A stretch of DNA of 64,000 nucleotides, taken from contig NZ_LT635475.1 of the NCBI RefSeq assembly GCF_900120165.1, positions 1,674,001 through 1,738,000 of the forward strand. The letters run 5' to 3'. Position numbers and translations under genes: made by a program. The first letter of the stretch is position 1; each line of letters opens with the position of its first letter. The stretch is from Ezakiella massiliensis. GTDB taxonomy: Bacteria; Bacillota; Clostridia; Tissierellales; Peptoniphilaceae. Positions 54,377-64,000 of the stretch are shown here, piece after piece. The notes beneath the pieces are model-generated. The model saw only the letters and a list, made by a program, of their open reading frames with translations, had not been told where the DNA came from and searched no databases.

Positions 54377-55108
54377 ATGATAAGTTCTTTGAACAATAAA
54401 ATAGTAAAGGAAATCCGCAAGCTTTCAAACGCTTCTTACGCTAGGAAGTCCGACCACTTTATGGTGGAGGGTTTTACCATGTTGGAGGAGGCTTTGAGGA
54501 CCGGGGCTTACATAGAAGAGGTCTTGGTTAGCGAGACTTACGCGGAGGACTTGATTGAAAATTTTAATATAAGGGGCACGGTCGTGTCGGAAGAAATAAT
54601 AAAAAAGCTTTCGCAAACTGTGAGCGGACGAGAGTCCATAGCCTTGGTTAAGAAACGATTTTCAAACGAGCCTTTGTCGGATTTAATTATTTACCTGGAG
54701 GATATTTCTGATCCGGGTAATCTGGGGACCATTATTAGGACTGCAGATGCCTTTGGCATCAAGGAAGTAATCACTAGTCACCAGTCGGTTGATTTTTATA
54801 ATGACAAGGTCGTAAGAAGCTCTATGGGGTCAATTTTCAGAGTAAACTTAAGGTCCATGGACCTAGAAGATTTGCAGTCACTAAAGACAGACGGCTACAA
54901 AATTGTGGGGACTCTGCCACACGGCAAGAGCAAAAAGATTACAAATGGCAAGACCATAGTCGCCTTTGGCAATGAGTCCAAGGGCCTTAGCGATGAATTG
55001 GTTGCCATGTGCGATGATAAATTTACAATACCAATGAGGGGTGACGCTGAGAGTTTGAATCTGGGCGTGGCTGCTGGAATTTTGATGTATATATTTACGG
55101 AGGTATAA
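54377..55108 (+). CDS. TrmH/SpoU-family RNA 2'-O-methyltransferase
   Basis: Methylates ribose 2'-OH in rRNA or tRNA. N-terminal substrate-binding part SLNNKIVKEIRKLSNASYAR and the three SpoU motifs: EDISDPGNLGTIIRTADAFG, FGNESKGLSDEL and IPMRGDAESLNLGVAAGI. 243 residues. GGGGGG precedes the ATG; an upstream in-frame start lacks a site. Directly abuts pheS, the common arrangement in Bacillota. Confidence 0.94.
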   Translation: MISSLNNKIVKEIRKLSNASYARKSDHFMVEGFTMLEEALRTGAYIEEVLVSETYAEDLIENFNIRGTVVSEEIIKKLSQTVSGRESIALVKKRFSNEPLSDLIIYLEDISDPGNLGTIIRTADAFGIKEVITSHQSVDFYNDKVVRSSMGSIFRVNLRSMDLEDLQSLKTDGYKIVGTLPHGKSKKITNGKTIVAFGNESKGLSDELVAMCDDKFTIPMRGDAESLNLGVAAGILMYIFTEV

Positions 55109-56131
55109 ATGTTAGACAAGTTAATGAATTTAAGAGAAGAGGTAAAAGGAAGACTTGATTCTGCTGATTCAATTCAAAGTATAATTGACACCAAGGTGGA
55201 ATACCTTGGCAAGAAAGGTAAGCTAACTGATATTTTAAAGGAAATGGGCAAGCTTTCTGCTGAAGAACGTCCAAAGATGGGCAAGGTTGCAAATGAAATT
55301 AGAGATTATCTGGAAGAATCTATCGAAGAAAAGATGACCGAGCTAAAGGAAGCAGAAAAACAAGCTACTATTGAAAAAGAATACTTGGACGTTACAATTC
55401 CTAAAAAGCAAAAGGACATTGGCCATCTTCATCCATTAGCTGAAACCAAGAGGCAGCTGGAAGATTTATTCCTCTCAATGGGCTTTAAGGTTTTGGACGG
55501 TCCAGAAATTGAAACTGTAGAAAATAACTTTGACCTCCTCAATTCTCCTCTTGATCACCCAAGCCGTGATATGAGCGATACCTTTTATATGGATAAGGAC
55601 CATGTTTTAAGGAGTCACACATCACCGGTTCAAATTAGGGCTATGAAAGAATATGGTGCTCCGCTAAAGATGATTTCAGCAGGCAGGACCTTTAGGAATG
55701 ACGAAGTGGACGATACCCACTCACCAATGTTCCACCAAATTGAAGGCCTGGTAGTTGACAAAGATATTTCAATTGCAAATCTTAAGAGCACAATAAAAAC
55801 TGTTCTCATTGAACTCTTTGGCCAAGAACTGGACACCAGATTTAGGCCCCACTATTTTCCATTTACAGAGCCAAGCTTCGAAGTTGACGTAACTTGCACA
55901 AATTGCGGAGGCAAGGGCTGCGAAAAATGCAATGGCACTGGCTGGTCCATGGAACTCTTGGGCTGCGGTATGGTCCACCCAAATGTTTTGAGAAACTGTG
56001 GCATTGATCCTGAAGTTTATACGGGTTTTGCCTTTGGCATGGGCCTGGACAGACTTGTTATGGTTAAGCACGATATAAATAATCTAAGACTGCTCTTTGA
56101 CAACGACAAGAGATTTTTGGATCAATTTTAG
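55109..56131 (+). CDS. pheS: Phenylalanyl-tRNA synthetase alpha subunit
   Basis: 340 residues. N-terminal coiled coil, then class II motifs: GPEIETVENNFDLLNSPLDH, RSHTSPVQIRAM, GRTFRNDEVDDTHSPMFHQI and the end GMGLDRLVMVKHDINNLR. A CxxC pair cluster (CTNCGGKGCEKCNGTGW) near residue 262 suggests a bound metal or structural loop, seen in several clostridial PheS. GGAGG lies in the end of the preceding gene and the start abuts its stop. Confidence 0.97.
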   Translation: MLDKLMNLREEVKGRLDSADSIQSIIDTKVEYLGKKGKLTDILKEMGKLSAEERPKMGKVANEIRDYLEESIEEKMTELKEAEKQATIEKEYLDVTIPKKQKDIGHLHPLAETKRQLEDLFLSMGFKVLDGPEIETVENNFDLLNSPLDHPSRDMSDTFYMDKDHVLRSHTSPVQIRAMKEYGAPLKMISAGRTFRNDEVDDTHSPMFHQIEGLVVDKDISIANLKSTIKTVLIELFGQELDTRFRPHYFPFTEPSFEVDVTCTNCGGKGCEKCNGTGWSMELLGCGMVHPNVLRNCGIDPEVYTGFAFGMGLDRLVMVKHDINNLRLLFDNDKRFLDQF

Positions 56132-56140
56132 GGGGTAGAA

Positions 56141-58501
56141 ATGTTATTATCATTAAACTGGTTAAAGGAGTATGTAAATATAGATGAGCCAACAATTGAA
56201 ATCGCATCAAAACTAAGTGACTCGGGCACACACGTTGAATCAATCATCAGCCTATCCAGCCATGTTAAGGGCGTGGTGACTGCCAAGATTACAGACATGA
56301 GAAAGCACGAAAACGCTGACAAGCTAACTGTTTGCGACGTAGATTTTGGCGACAGGAAGGACGTAATTGTAACTGCAGCAACCAATATGAAGGTTGGAGA
56401 TGTAGTTGGAGTTGCAACACCTGGAGCAGTCTTAGCTGATGGAACAGAAATTGGCCCACACGACTTCCGCGGAATTGTTTCAAACGGAATGTTTGTAAGC
56501 TTCCAAGAACTTGGCTTTACCAAGGACGTAATTCCAAAGGAAAGCTTGGATGGACTTTTAATTATGCCAGGGGATACAGAACTCGGTAAGGATATATTTG
56601 AAGTTTTAGCCTTAAAAGACGATTCATTGGAACTGGAAATCACACCTAACAGGGCCGACTGCCTAAGCGTGTTTTCAATGGCCATTGAAGCTCAAGCAAC
56701 TTTTGGTATCAAAAGAGAGCCAATTAAGATTCTTGAAAATCCAGATAAAATTGATGAGAAAGTCTTAGATGTAAAGGTCCATACAGACAAGGTCGCAACT
56801 TATATTTGCGGTATGGTCGACGGAGTTCAAATTAAGCCAAGCCCCTTGTGGATTAAGACTAGGCTTATGGAATCAGGCGTTCGTCCAGTAAACAACATTG
56901 TAGACATTACAAATTATGTAATGCTAGAAACAGGCGTACCATTACACGCTTTTGACTTTGACAAGATTTTAAAAGACGGCAGGGCTGATATTGAAGTTAC
57001 TACAGCCAAGGCCAAGGAAGAAGTTTTGCTACTCGACGACAGCAAGCGCGAGGTTGAAGAAGGAGATATTTTAATAAAAGCTAACGGTGAAATAATTGCT
57101 CTAGGAGGAGTAATGGGGGCTGCCAATTCAGAAATTGATGAGACCACCAAGCGCGTAGTCTTTGAAGGAGCACATTTTGACAAGGCTCAAATCAGAAAGA
57201 CTTCAAAGAGGCTTGGCCTTTCATCAGAAGCTGCAAGCAGGTTCTCTAAGCCACTTGATAAGACTATGCCAAGGCAGGCTATCAAGAGGGCCCTCTATTT
57301 AGCTCAAAGATTGTACGATTTAAGCGCGGCTTATGAGGAATATAAAATTGAAGAATACGAACCAAAGACAATTGAACTAAGACCTGAAAGGTTAAATAAA
57401 CTTTTGGGCACAGACTTGTCTACGGCTTATATGCTAGAAAAATTAAATGCTCTTGAAATTCCATCTGAAGAAAAAAATGGCAAGATCATTTCAAGCGTTC
57501 CATCCTTTAGGGATGACCTATCAATAGAAGCTGACTTGATTGAAGAAGTCGGCAGGCTTTACGGTTACGGAAATATCGAAGACCAACCGATAAAATCCGA
57601 CTTGACTGTTGGCTATGAATCCAAGATGAAGACTTGGACCAATAAAATCCGTCGCTTTATGCAAGGATACGGATACATGGAAACCCTGACCTATTCATTC
57701 GTCGGCAAGAAATTACTCGAAGATTGCGGTATGGCAGTTGAAGATGACATGGTTAAGATTATCAATCCACTTGGGGAAGAATTTTCTATTATGCGTCCAA
57801 GCGCCATCCCACACTTTATGGAAATCGCATCCAAAAACTCACGCAGATTTAATGGCGAGCTAAGGTGCTTTGAAATTTCTCCAGTCTTTGCCAAGGACGG
57901 AGACGATTACAAGCAAAGCACTAACCTTACTATAATGCACTCACATTATGGGGACTTCTATGATTTGTCAGAAACTTTAAGGGCCATTTTGAAATTCTTG
58001 AAAGTAGAAGACTACAATATTTCTAGACTTGATAACAAGACCTTCCACCCAGGTAGGGCAGCCAAGCTAGAATTAGATGGCGAAATTATCGGCATATTTG
58101 GAGAAATTCATCCGGATGTTCTAGAAAACTTCGGCCTAAAGAAGACGTATATAGCGGATATTTATTTGGATAAGATTATTGACAAGCTTGTTGAAGTTAA
58201 CAAGTATCTGGCTCCAGGTAAATTCCCAGTGGTCAGACGCGAGTTCTCCTTTGAACTTGAAAATAAAGTTTCCTTTGGTGATATCAAAGAACAAATTATT
58301 TCTAAGGGCTTTGACTACTTGAATGACATTTTATATTACGATGAATACAAGGATGACAAGCTGGGCGATAAGATCAGAAGTTTGACTATCCAAGCTGTCA
58401 TTGGTTCCAAAGACCATACTCTATCAGAAGAGGAAATAAAAAATATCACTGATGAACTAATCAGCGATGTAAGCGAAAAATTTGGAGGTAAATTAAGATA
58501 A
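56141..58501 (+). CDS. pheT: Phenylalanyl-tRNA synthetase beta subunit
   Basis: 786 residues: an EMAP-like tRNA-binding domain (GVVTAKITDMRKHENADKL), B3/B4 editing domain (VRPVNNIVDITNYVMLETG), B5 (LRPERLNKLLGTDL) and the C-terminal anticodon-binding domain (FPVVRREFSFELENKVSF). Partner of PheS in the heterotetramer. Overlaps zapA by one base (TAATG). Confidence 0.97.
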   Translation: MLLSLNWLKEYVNIDEPTIEIASKLSDSGTHVESIISLSSHVKGVVTAKITDMRKHENADKLTVCDVDFGDRKDVIVTAATNMKVGDVVGVATPGAVLADGTEIGPHDFRGIVSNGMFVSFQELGFTKDVIPKESLDGLLIMPGDTELGKDIFEVLALKDDSLELEITPNRADCLSVFSMAIEAQATFGIKREPIKILENPDKIDEKVLDVKVHTDKVATYICGMVDGVQIKPSPLWIKTRLMESGVRPVNNIVDITNYVMLETGVPLHAFDFDKILKDGRADIEVTTAKAKEEVLLLDDSKREVEEGDILIKANGEIIALGGVMGAANSEIDETTKRVVFEGAHFDKAQIRKTSKRLGLSSEAASRFSKPLDKTMPRQAIKRALYLAQRLYDLSAAYEEYKIEEYEPKTIELRPERLNKLLGTDLSTAYMLEKLNALEIPSEEKNGKIISSVPSFRDDLSIEADLIEEVGRLYGYGNIEDQPIKSDLTVGYESKMKTWTNKIRRFMQGYGYMETLTYSFVGKKLLEDCGMAVEDDMVKIINPLGEEFSIMRPSAIPHFMEIASKNSRRFNGELRCFEISPVFAKDGDDYKQSTNLTIMHSHYGDFYDLSETLRAILKFLKVEDYNISRLDNKTFHPGRAAKLELDGEIIGIFGEIHPDVLENFGLKKTYIADIYLDKIIDKLVEVNKYLAPGKFPVVRREFSFELENKVSFGDIKEQIISKGFDYLNDILYYDEYKDDKLGDKIRSLTIQAVIGSKDHTLSEEEIKNITDELISDVSEKFGGKLR

Positions 58502-58923
58502 TGAAACGCACACAAATTGACATTTACGGTAGAAAATATAATGTCACTAGTGAGTATGAGGACAGGTATATAGACCGTTTGACTCAATATGTAAACTCCA
58601 AGATTAAGGAATTGGTTATCAAAAACCCAAGGCTGGACTATGCGGATGCATGTGCCCTTTGCCTCTTGAATGTTGCTGACGATATAGCTAGCACCCAGGA
58701 TAAATTAAATTCTGTTAATGCTAAGCTTGATGAAATTCAAGGGACCAAGGATAATTCTGACTTGGAGATTAAAAAGTTAGAAGATCAAATTAAAAAGCTA
58801 GAAGGTAAAAATGAAGAGCTAGATAATTTGGTCAGGAAGAGAGACAACGAAATTATTAAACTGAAAATGCAATTGGAAAAAGATTACCAAAACAAGGCGG
58901 AGAAAAATATTGACAAAAAATAA
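58501..58923 (+). CDS. zapA: Cell division protein ZapA
   Basis: Binds and bundles FtsZ. N-terminal ZapA domain (VTSEYEDRYIDRLTQYVNSK...ADACALCLLNVADD) followed by a long coiled coil (residues 68-135, repeated KKLE/IKKL). 140 residues, longer than many ZapA owing to the coil. Start shares its A with the pheT stop; the end overlaps the next gene by 14 bases. Confidence 0.93.
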   Translation: MKRTQIDIYGRKYNVTSEYEDRYIDRLTQYVNSKIKELVIKNPRLDYADACALCLLNVADDIASTQDKLNSVNAKLDEIQGTKDNSDLEIKKLEDQIKKLEGKNEELDNLVRKRDNEIIKLKMQLEKDYQNKAEKNIDKK

Positions 58924-61126
58924 GGGAGAACTGCTGGCTCCTGGAGGTGGCTTTGACGAGGTCATAGCTGCTTTTAATGCTGGGGCCGACGCAGTTTATA
59001 CTGGCCTTAAATCCTACAGTGCCAGAAAACTTGCAAAAAATTTAAGCCTAGATGAGCTAGATTATTTAATAAAATACGCCCATATGATGGATAAAAAGAT
59101 TTTCTTGGCAATAAACACCATTATGTACGATGGTGAGCTGGAGGATTTGATGGAGACTATCGACCAGATAATATCCAAGGGGCCAGATGCTATTATTATA
59201 CAGGACCTGGGTCTTTTTAGCCTGTTAAAAGAGGCTTATCCAGACTTGGAGATGCACGCGTCCACGCAGATGACCGCTGACAATTATTACGCTGTAAAAA
59301 ACCTCAGAGACTTAGGTTTTGAAAGAGTGGTTGTCGCCAGAGAACTAGCCGCTGATGAGATAAGAGACATCAAGAAGGACTTAAGTGTAGACATAGAGGT
59401 CTTTATCCACGGGGCTCTTTGTGTTTGCTATTCAGGCGATTGTTATTTTTCTTCGGCCATAGGAACTCGGTCGGCCAATAGGGGCGACTGCGCTCAGCCG
59501 TGTAGGAAAAGATACAGGCTTCTTGTGGACGGCAGGCCAACTGATAAGGAAGGTTTTTATCTGTCTATGAAGGATTTAAATTCTTCTTTTGATTTGCCTA
59601 AGCTAGTCGGTATAGCTGACTCCTTTAAAATTGAGGGCAGGATGAAGTCCAAGGAGTACGTCTATACTATTACGAAATTTTACAGGGATATCTTGGACGG
59701 CGAAAATATTTCTCACGACCAGGAAATGAATGTGACTGATGCCTTTAGCCGAGGCTTTACCAAGGGCTTTTTGTTTGCTGGGGACAAGGATGATTTAATC
59801 AATAAAAATTCTCCAAAACATATTGGCAGCCTGGTTGGTAAAATTATAAAAAAAGGTAAGGATTTTTACATCAGCTTAGATGAAGATTTAAATCCAGGCG
59901 ATGGCTTAACATTTCCAGATGAAAATGGAAAATCAACTGGGATAAAAGTCGATAAGATTTATAAATCTGGCCAGCAGATTAAATTGGATGAAAAGAGCCA
60001 AGAGGGAGCCAAGGTTTACAGGAATTATTCAGCTAGATTATACGATGGCTTAGCAAGAGTAAACGAGCCAAGGAAATTACCCTTGGAATTTACTGTCTCT
60101 GGAAATGTGGGTGAGCCCATAAAGGTAATTGCAAATTCAAATTTTAAATATATAGAATACACTAGCGATTATATTTTGCAAGAGGCCAGGAAGCCGCTTG
60201 ATAAAGATATAATTATAGACCAACTCTCAAGAGTTGGGGATACATTTTTTGAAACGCCGGCGGTTAATATAAACCTGGCGGCTGATGCTTTTGTGCCAAA
60301 GTCAGTTTTAAATGACCTCAGGCGGTCGGCCATAGAAAAATTAATTGAAATTCAGCCTATTAAAAAAGCTAAAGACTTTGAGGCAAATAAAGTAATTAAT
60401 AATAAAAAATCAAAACCGATCCTATGCGCTATAGTTAAGGGTAAGGTTGATTTGGATAAAGATTTTGAATATGTGGCCACTGAAACCATGGACGAAGAAG
60501 TTTTTAAATTTTATAAGGATAAGTCTTATAAGACAATTTTAATTACGCCGTCTGTGGCAACTAAGGATTATATTGATAGAGCTAGGAACTTTATAAAAAA
60601 TGGATTGGTCGACGCTCTTGAAGTAAATAATTATGGATTATTAGACTTGGCTGGTGAAATTGATGTTATTGCAGGTGATGGATTAAATATTACCAATTCC
60701 TATGCCATTAATTATTTAAAGACCAAAGGTATTTCAAATATTATTCCGTCCAGGGAGATAAGTTTGAAGGAAATCGAAAGTCTTCAGTCCAAAACCGATT
60801 CGAGATTTATTTTAAAATATTATACCAGGACTGTGTCAATGACTAACAAGGCGGTCCATCCAGACATAAAAACTGAACTTGATCAAAATAAAAGGGTCGA
60901 GATTATGGATATAAAAAATGAGATTTTTCCAGTGGAAAAGCATGGAGAAGTTTATAGGATATACAATTCCAAACCACTCTTTATGGGGGAAAGAATAGAA
61001 AATATAAATGCGGATATGATTATGATTGAGGTTGATGAAAATCTTGACCAGGTAAAATTATATCTCTTTGACAATAAAGATATAAGCTTTGAATACACAA
61101 GGGGACATTACAGAAGGGGAGTTTAA
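58910..61126 (+). CDS. U32 family protein with DUF3656 (RlhA-like)
   Basis: 738 residues. The N-terminal half carries the U32 signature EVFIHGALCVCYSGDCYFSS and RSANRGDCAQPCRKRYRLL. The Cys-rich motif is linked to iron-sulfur-dependent RNA hydroxylation in TrhP/RlhA (family knowledge). The C-terminal half contains a DUF3656-like extension, as in RlhA, which hydroxylates a 23S rRNA cytidine. Annotation as a peptidase is historical. TTG start, with GGCGGAG upstream inside zapA. Sits between zapA and mutS2, a common order in clostridia. Confidence 0.85.
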   Translation: MTKNKGELLAPGGGFDEVIAAFNAGADAVYTGLKSYSARKLAKNLSLDELDYLIKYAHMMDKKIFLAINTIMYDGELEDLMETIDQIISKGPDAIIIQDLGLFSLLKEAYPDLEMHASTQMTADNYYAVKNLRDLGFERVVVARELAADEIRDIKKDLSVDIEVFIHGALCVCYSGDCYFSSAIGTRSANRGDCAQPCRKRYRLLVDGRPTDKEGFYLSMKDLNSSFDLPKLVGIADSFKIEGRMKSKEYVYTITKFYRDILDGENISHDQEMNVTDAFSRGFTKGFLFAGDKDDLINKNSPKHIGSLVGKIIKKGKDFYISLDEDLNPGDGLTFPDENGKSTGIKVDKIYKSGQQIKLDEKSQEGAKVYRNYSARLYDGLARVNEPRKLPLEFTVSGNVGEPIKVIANSNFKYIEYTSDYILQEARKPLDKDIIIDQLSRVGDTFFETPAVNINLAADAFVPKSVLNDLRRSAIEKLIEIQPIKKAKDFEANKVINNKKSKPILCAIVKGKVDLDKDFEYVATETMDEEVFKFYKDKSYKTILITPSVATKDYIDRARNFIKNGLVDALEVNNYGLLDLAGEIDVIAGDGLNITNSYAINYLKTKGISNIIPSREISLKEIESLQSKTDSRFILKYYTRTVSMTNKAVHPDIKTELDQNKRVEIMDIKNEIFPVEKHGEVYRIYNSKPLFMGERIENINADMIMIEVDENLDQVKLYLFDNKDISFEYTRGHYRRGV

Positions 61127-63468
61127 TGGAAGGCAAATCTTTAAAGACATTAGAATTCGATAAGATTATGAATATCATTTCAGACTTTGCTGGTAGCGAA
61201 TACGGCAAGACCTGCATAAAAACTGCCCAGCCCTTTGATAGCCAGCTGGAGATTAAGCTTGCTTTGGATAAGCTTGATGACACGATGAAATTAATTGGCC
61301 AGGTCGGAAACTTATATTTCGGTGGCCTGGTTGATTACACGGATTACATCAAACGGGCAAGCATTGGTGGAATCCTGGGAATTTCATCTCTGTATGATAT
61401 CCTCCACGCTTTGAAATTGGCCAGCGACTTAAAAAATATTAGTATCGAAGCTAACAAGGCTGGAGAGCTAATAAAGCTAATTACCATTGACCAAAATCTT
61501 TTAAAAGACCTGGACAAGGCCATTGTTGATAGAGAAAATCTTTCCAATAACGCCAGTCCACTTTTGAGGTCTCTCAACAGGAAGAAGATTCAAAAAACTG
61601 AAGAGGCTAACGAAAAGCTCAAGTCTTTTGTAAATTCAAAGGCCAATGAAAAGTATTTGCAAGACGCTCTGATAACTGTCCGTGAAGGCAGGTACGTTGT
61701 TCCTGTTAAACGCGAGTACAAGGGGATGATCTCTGGTATTACCCATGATGTTAGCTCCAGCGGTGGCACTTATTTTATTGAGCCTCAAAGCATTGTAAAT
61801 ATAAATAATGAAATTCGTGAAATCGAAATTCAAATTGATGAAGAAATAAACAGAATACTTAAAGATTTTTCAAATCGGATTGGCAGGGCTAAGGACGAGC
61901 TCACCTATAATTTTGAACTAATGACTGAACTCGATATTCTCCATGCCAAGGCCCAGTACGCAATAGAACACGGGCACACAAAACCGATTTTTACTGACGA
62001 CGGGTCCGTGGATATCAGACAGATGTTTCACCCGTTAATAGATCCAGAAGTCGTAGTTAAAACTGATATAGAAATGGATTCAGACTTAAAGGTTTTGGTT
62101 ATCACTGGACCTAATACAGGTGGTAAGACCGTTGTATTAAAAACGGCGGGAATCATTTCCCTTCTGGCTCAAAGCGGTTGCTTTATACCAGCTTTGGAAG
62201 GGTCCAAGATTCCAATCTACAAAAATATTTATACTGATATTGGCGACGAGCAATCCATTGAGCAAAGTTTGTCGACCTTCTCATCTCACATGGTAAATAT
62301 TGTAAATATTTTATCTTTCAAGGAAGAAAATTCTCTGTATTTATTTGATGAGCTGGGTGCTGGTACAGACCCAACCGAAGGGGCAGCCCTGGCTATGAGC
62401 ATCATAGATTCTCTAAGGGAAAAGGATGTAAAAGTCCTCGCCACAACTCACTACGCTGAGCTCAAACTCTATGCCTTAAGCACAGACGGGGTTGTAAATG
62501 GCAGTATGGAATTTGATGTCGGAAGTTTGAAGCCGACTTACAGGTTAAATATTGGCCTCCCTGGTCGGTCAAACGCCTTTGAAATTTCAAAGAAACTTGG
62601 ATTAGCGGATGAATATATCATAAAGGCTGAAGAATATATTAGCGAAAACAATCTAGAATTTGAGAATGTTTTGGCGGAAATAGAAAAAAACAAAGTCTAC
62701 GCTGAAACTCAAAAGGCTGAATACGAAAGCAAGCTAAAAGAATTTGAAGACCGAGAAAGAAAAAATAAAGAAGAAATTGAAAAGTTAAAAGAAAAAGCCA
62801 GAAAAGAACTTGACAAGGCCAATGAAGAGGCCAGGGAAATATATCAAAAGGCCAAGAGAGATTACGAAGAGATAATCAAAGACGCCAACAAGCTTGTTCA
62901 TAGCATTGATAACAATAGCGCCAGAGAAATCCAAGAAACTCGGACTCATATTAGAAAAAATATTGACAAGTTGCAGAGCGATAATAAAAAACGCTTGCCA
63001 AAGTCAAATGTCAGCGCTGAAGATGTTAAAATTGGAAGTACAGTTAAGATTATTTCCATAGATAAGGTTGGCCAAGTTGTGGACCTGCCAAATGAAAATG
63101 GAGACTTGATCGTTCAGGTTGGAATCTTAAAGGTAAATTCAAACCTAAAGGATATTTATCTCATGGATGCCAAGCCACAGAAGGAAAGAAAAAAATCTTC
63201 CTTTAGAAATACTAAGGCCATGGACATTAAGACAGAAATAGACTTGCGCGGAGTTGACACCGAGGAACTCTATGATCGGGTAGATAAGTATTTAGACGAT
63301 TGCGTTATGAGTGGTCTCAAGGAGGCAACCATAGTTCACGGTAAGGGGACGGGAGCTCTCAGAAAGGCAACCCATGAATTATTAAGGAATCATCCACACG
63401 TTAAATCTTATAGGTTGGGCGAAGTTGGAGAAGGCGATACAGGCGTGACAGTTGTCACTTTAAAATAG
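61126..63468 (+). CDS. mutS2: Endonuclease MutS2
   Basis: 780 residues. MutS-like ATPase with Walker A GPNTGGKTVVLKTAG, Walker B LFDELGAGTDPTEGAALA and THYAELK, then a coiled coil (about 510-620) and a C-terminal Smr nuclease domain (IDLRGVDTEELYD, IVHGKGTGALRKAT). In Bacillota MutS2 acts in ribosome collision rescue and recombination control. Lacks the N-terminal mismatch-recognition domain, as the family does. Overlaps the U32 stop by one base. Confidence 0.95.
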   Translation: MEGKSLKTLEFDKIMNIISDFAGSEYGKTCIKTAQPFDSQLEIKLALDKLDDTMKLIGQVGNLYFGGLVDYTDYIKRASIGGILGISSLYDILHALKLASDLKNISIEANKAGELIKLITIDQNLLKDLDKAIVDRENLSNNASPLLRSLNRKKIQKTEEANEKLKSFVNSKANEKYLQDALITVREGRYVVPVKREYKGMISGITHDVSSSGGTYFIEPQSIVNINNEIREIEIQIDEEINRILKDFSNRIGRAKDELTYNFELMTELDILHAKAQYAIEHGHTKPIFTDDGSVDIRQMFHPLIDPEVVVKTDIEMDSDLKVLVITGPNTGGKTVVLKTAGIISLLAQSGCFIPALEGSKIPIYKNIYTDIGDEQSIEQSLSTFSSHMVNIVNILSFKEENSLYLFDELGAGTDPTEGAALAMSIIDSLREKDVKVLATTHYAELKLYALSTDGVVNGSMEFDVGSLKPTYRLNIGLPGRSNAFEISKKLGLADEYIIKAEEYISENNLEFENVLAEIEKNKVYAETQKAEYESKLKEFEDRERKNKEEIEKLKEKARKELDKANEEAREIYQKAKRDYEEIIKDANKLVHSIDNNSAREIQETRTHIRKNIDKLQSDNKKRLPKSNVSAEDVKIGSTVKIISIDKVGQVVDLPNENGDLIVQVGILKVNSNLKDIYLMDAKPQKERKKSSFRNTKAMDIKTEIDLRGVDTEELYDRVDKYLDDCVMSGLKEATIVHGKGTGALRKATHELLRNHPHVKSYRLGEVGEGDTGVTVVTLK

Positions 63469-63477
63469 GGAGGAAAT

Positions 63478-64000
63478 ATGGATTTTAAAAAGATATTGAT
63501 AGACAAGTTAAAAGATAAGATTAATTTAAGCACAGAAGAACTTGAAAAAATTATAGAAGTTCCGCAAGACAGGACCATGGGAGATTTGGCTCTTCCTTGT
63601 TTTGCCCTTGCAAAGACCATGAGAAAAGCCCCCCAAGCTATAGCCGAAGAAATTAAATCTTCAATCGACTTTGAGCCAGATTTTGAAAAAGTTCAAGCTG
63701 TTGGTCCTTATCTAAACTTTTTTATTAGCAAAGATAAACTCAAAGATTCTTTGGTTGAAAGCTTTAAGGCTGATGGCGAAGAATACGGCAAAAGTGACTT
63801 TGGCCAAGGCAGACATGTAGTTATCGACTACTCATCTCCTAACATTGCCAAGCCTTTCCACATTGGCCACATTAGAAGTACCTTAATCGGCAATGCCATT
63901 TACAGGATTGCCAAGAGAATTGGTTTTGATCCTGTTGGCGTCAACCACTTGGGCGATTACGGAACTCAATTTGGCATGCTTATCGCCGCCTACAAGGAAT
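63478..64000 (+). CDS. argS: Arginyl-tRNA synthetase (3' end outside window)
   Basis: The first 174 codons are visible and the gene runs off the end. N-terminal additional domain (VPQDRTMGDLALPCFALAK), then the class I signature SSPNIAKPFHIGHIRSTLIG with the HIGH motif, and NHLGDYGTQFGMLI, diagnostic for ArgS. GGGAGG lies before the ATG, nine bases after mutS2. Confidence 0.95.
   Translation, partial: MDFKKILIDKLKDKINLSTEELEKIIEVPQDRTMGDLALPCFALAKTMRKAPQAIAEEIKSSIDFEPDFEKVQAVGPYLNFFISKDKLKDSLVESFKADGEEYGKSDFGQGRHVVIDYSSPNIAKPFHIGHIRSTLIGNAIYRIAKRIGFDPVGVNHLGDYGTQFGMLIAAYKE

Overview
The window looks like a chromosomal segment of a low-GC, anaerobic Gram-positive bacterium. AT-rich intergenic DNA, strong AGGAGG ribosome binding sites, SAM-I and FMN riboswitches, an SLH-domain protein, a sortase-anchored surface protein, MutS2, ZapA, a CdaA/CdaR pair, a ThyX thymidylate synthase and a membrane pyrophosphatase all fit Bacillota. 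My best guess is Tissierellia/Peptoniphilaceae (Anaerococcus- or Peptoniphilus-like); this is inferred from gene content and was not searched.

Layout. Bases 1-8.1 kb: the 3' part of an SLH-domain cell-surface gene, flavodoxin, MscL with a zinc-ribbon tail, RNase HI, a 46-residue membrane peptide, a lipoprotein / lipid-kinase / MarR unit and a MATE exporter. 8.3-12.3 kb: an M20 amidohydrolase, then a SAM-I riboswitch driving the methionine importer metN-metI-metQ, with two REP-like hairpins between metI and metQ. 12.6-20.8 kb: a 2427-residue wall-anchored surface protein (IPKTG signal) with its own class B sortase. 20.8-21.6 kb: a mosaic repeat island. 21.6-24.5 kb: an unusual ThyX, an Abi_2 phage-defence gene bracketed by ~62-bp direct repeats, a DUF503 protein and endonuclease III. 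24.5-28.5 kb: oligoendopeptidase F and the c-di-AMP pair cdaA-cdaR. 28.6-29.1 kb: a second repeat island built from the same modules. 29.3-35.7 kb: an FMN riboswitch with ribU, an in-frame cca-glmM fusion, a DegV protein, an orphan citrate-lyase ligase-like gene and a GNAT-like protein. 35.9-43.2 kb: rpoB-rpoC as a stand-alone pair. 43.3-54.2 kb: a zinc-ribbon membrane protein, secG, a membrane pyrophosphatase, an alpha/beta hydrolase, a membrane-anchored MurF, Ddl, RNase R, SmpB and an ABC exporter. 54.4-64 kb: a TrmH-family methyltransferase, pheS-pheT, zapA, a U32 protein, mutS2 and the 5' part of argS.

Most of the window is housekeeping. The unusual material is (i) GTAG-footed hairpins with changing, mutually complementary arms, (ii) the two repeat islands, which on the minus strand repeat a ribosome binding site plus an ATG and the codons for MRFEVK, (iii) the direct-repeat-bounded Abi_2 cassette, (iv) the cca-glmM fusion, which retains an internal ribosome binding site, (v) the giant surface protein with its adjacent class B sortase, and (vi) a G7 tract inside the promoter spacer of the ABC exporter.
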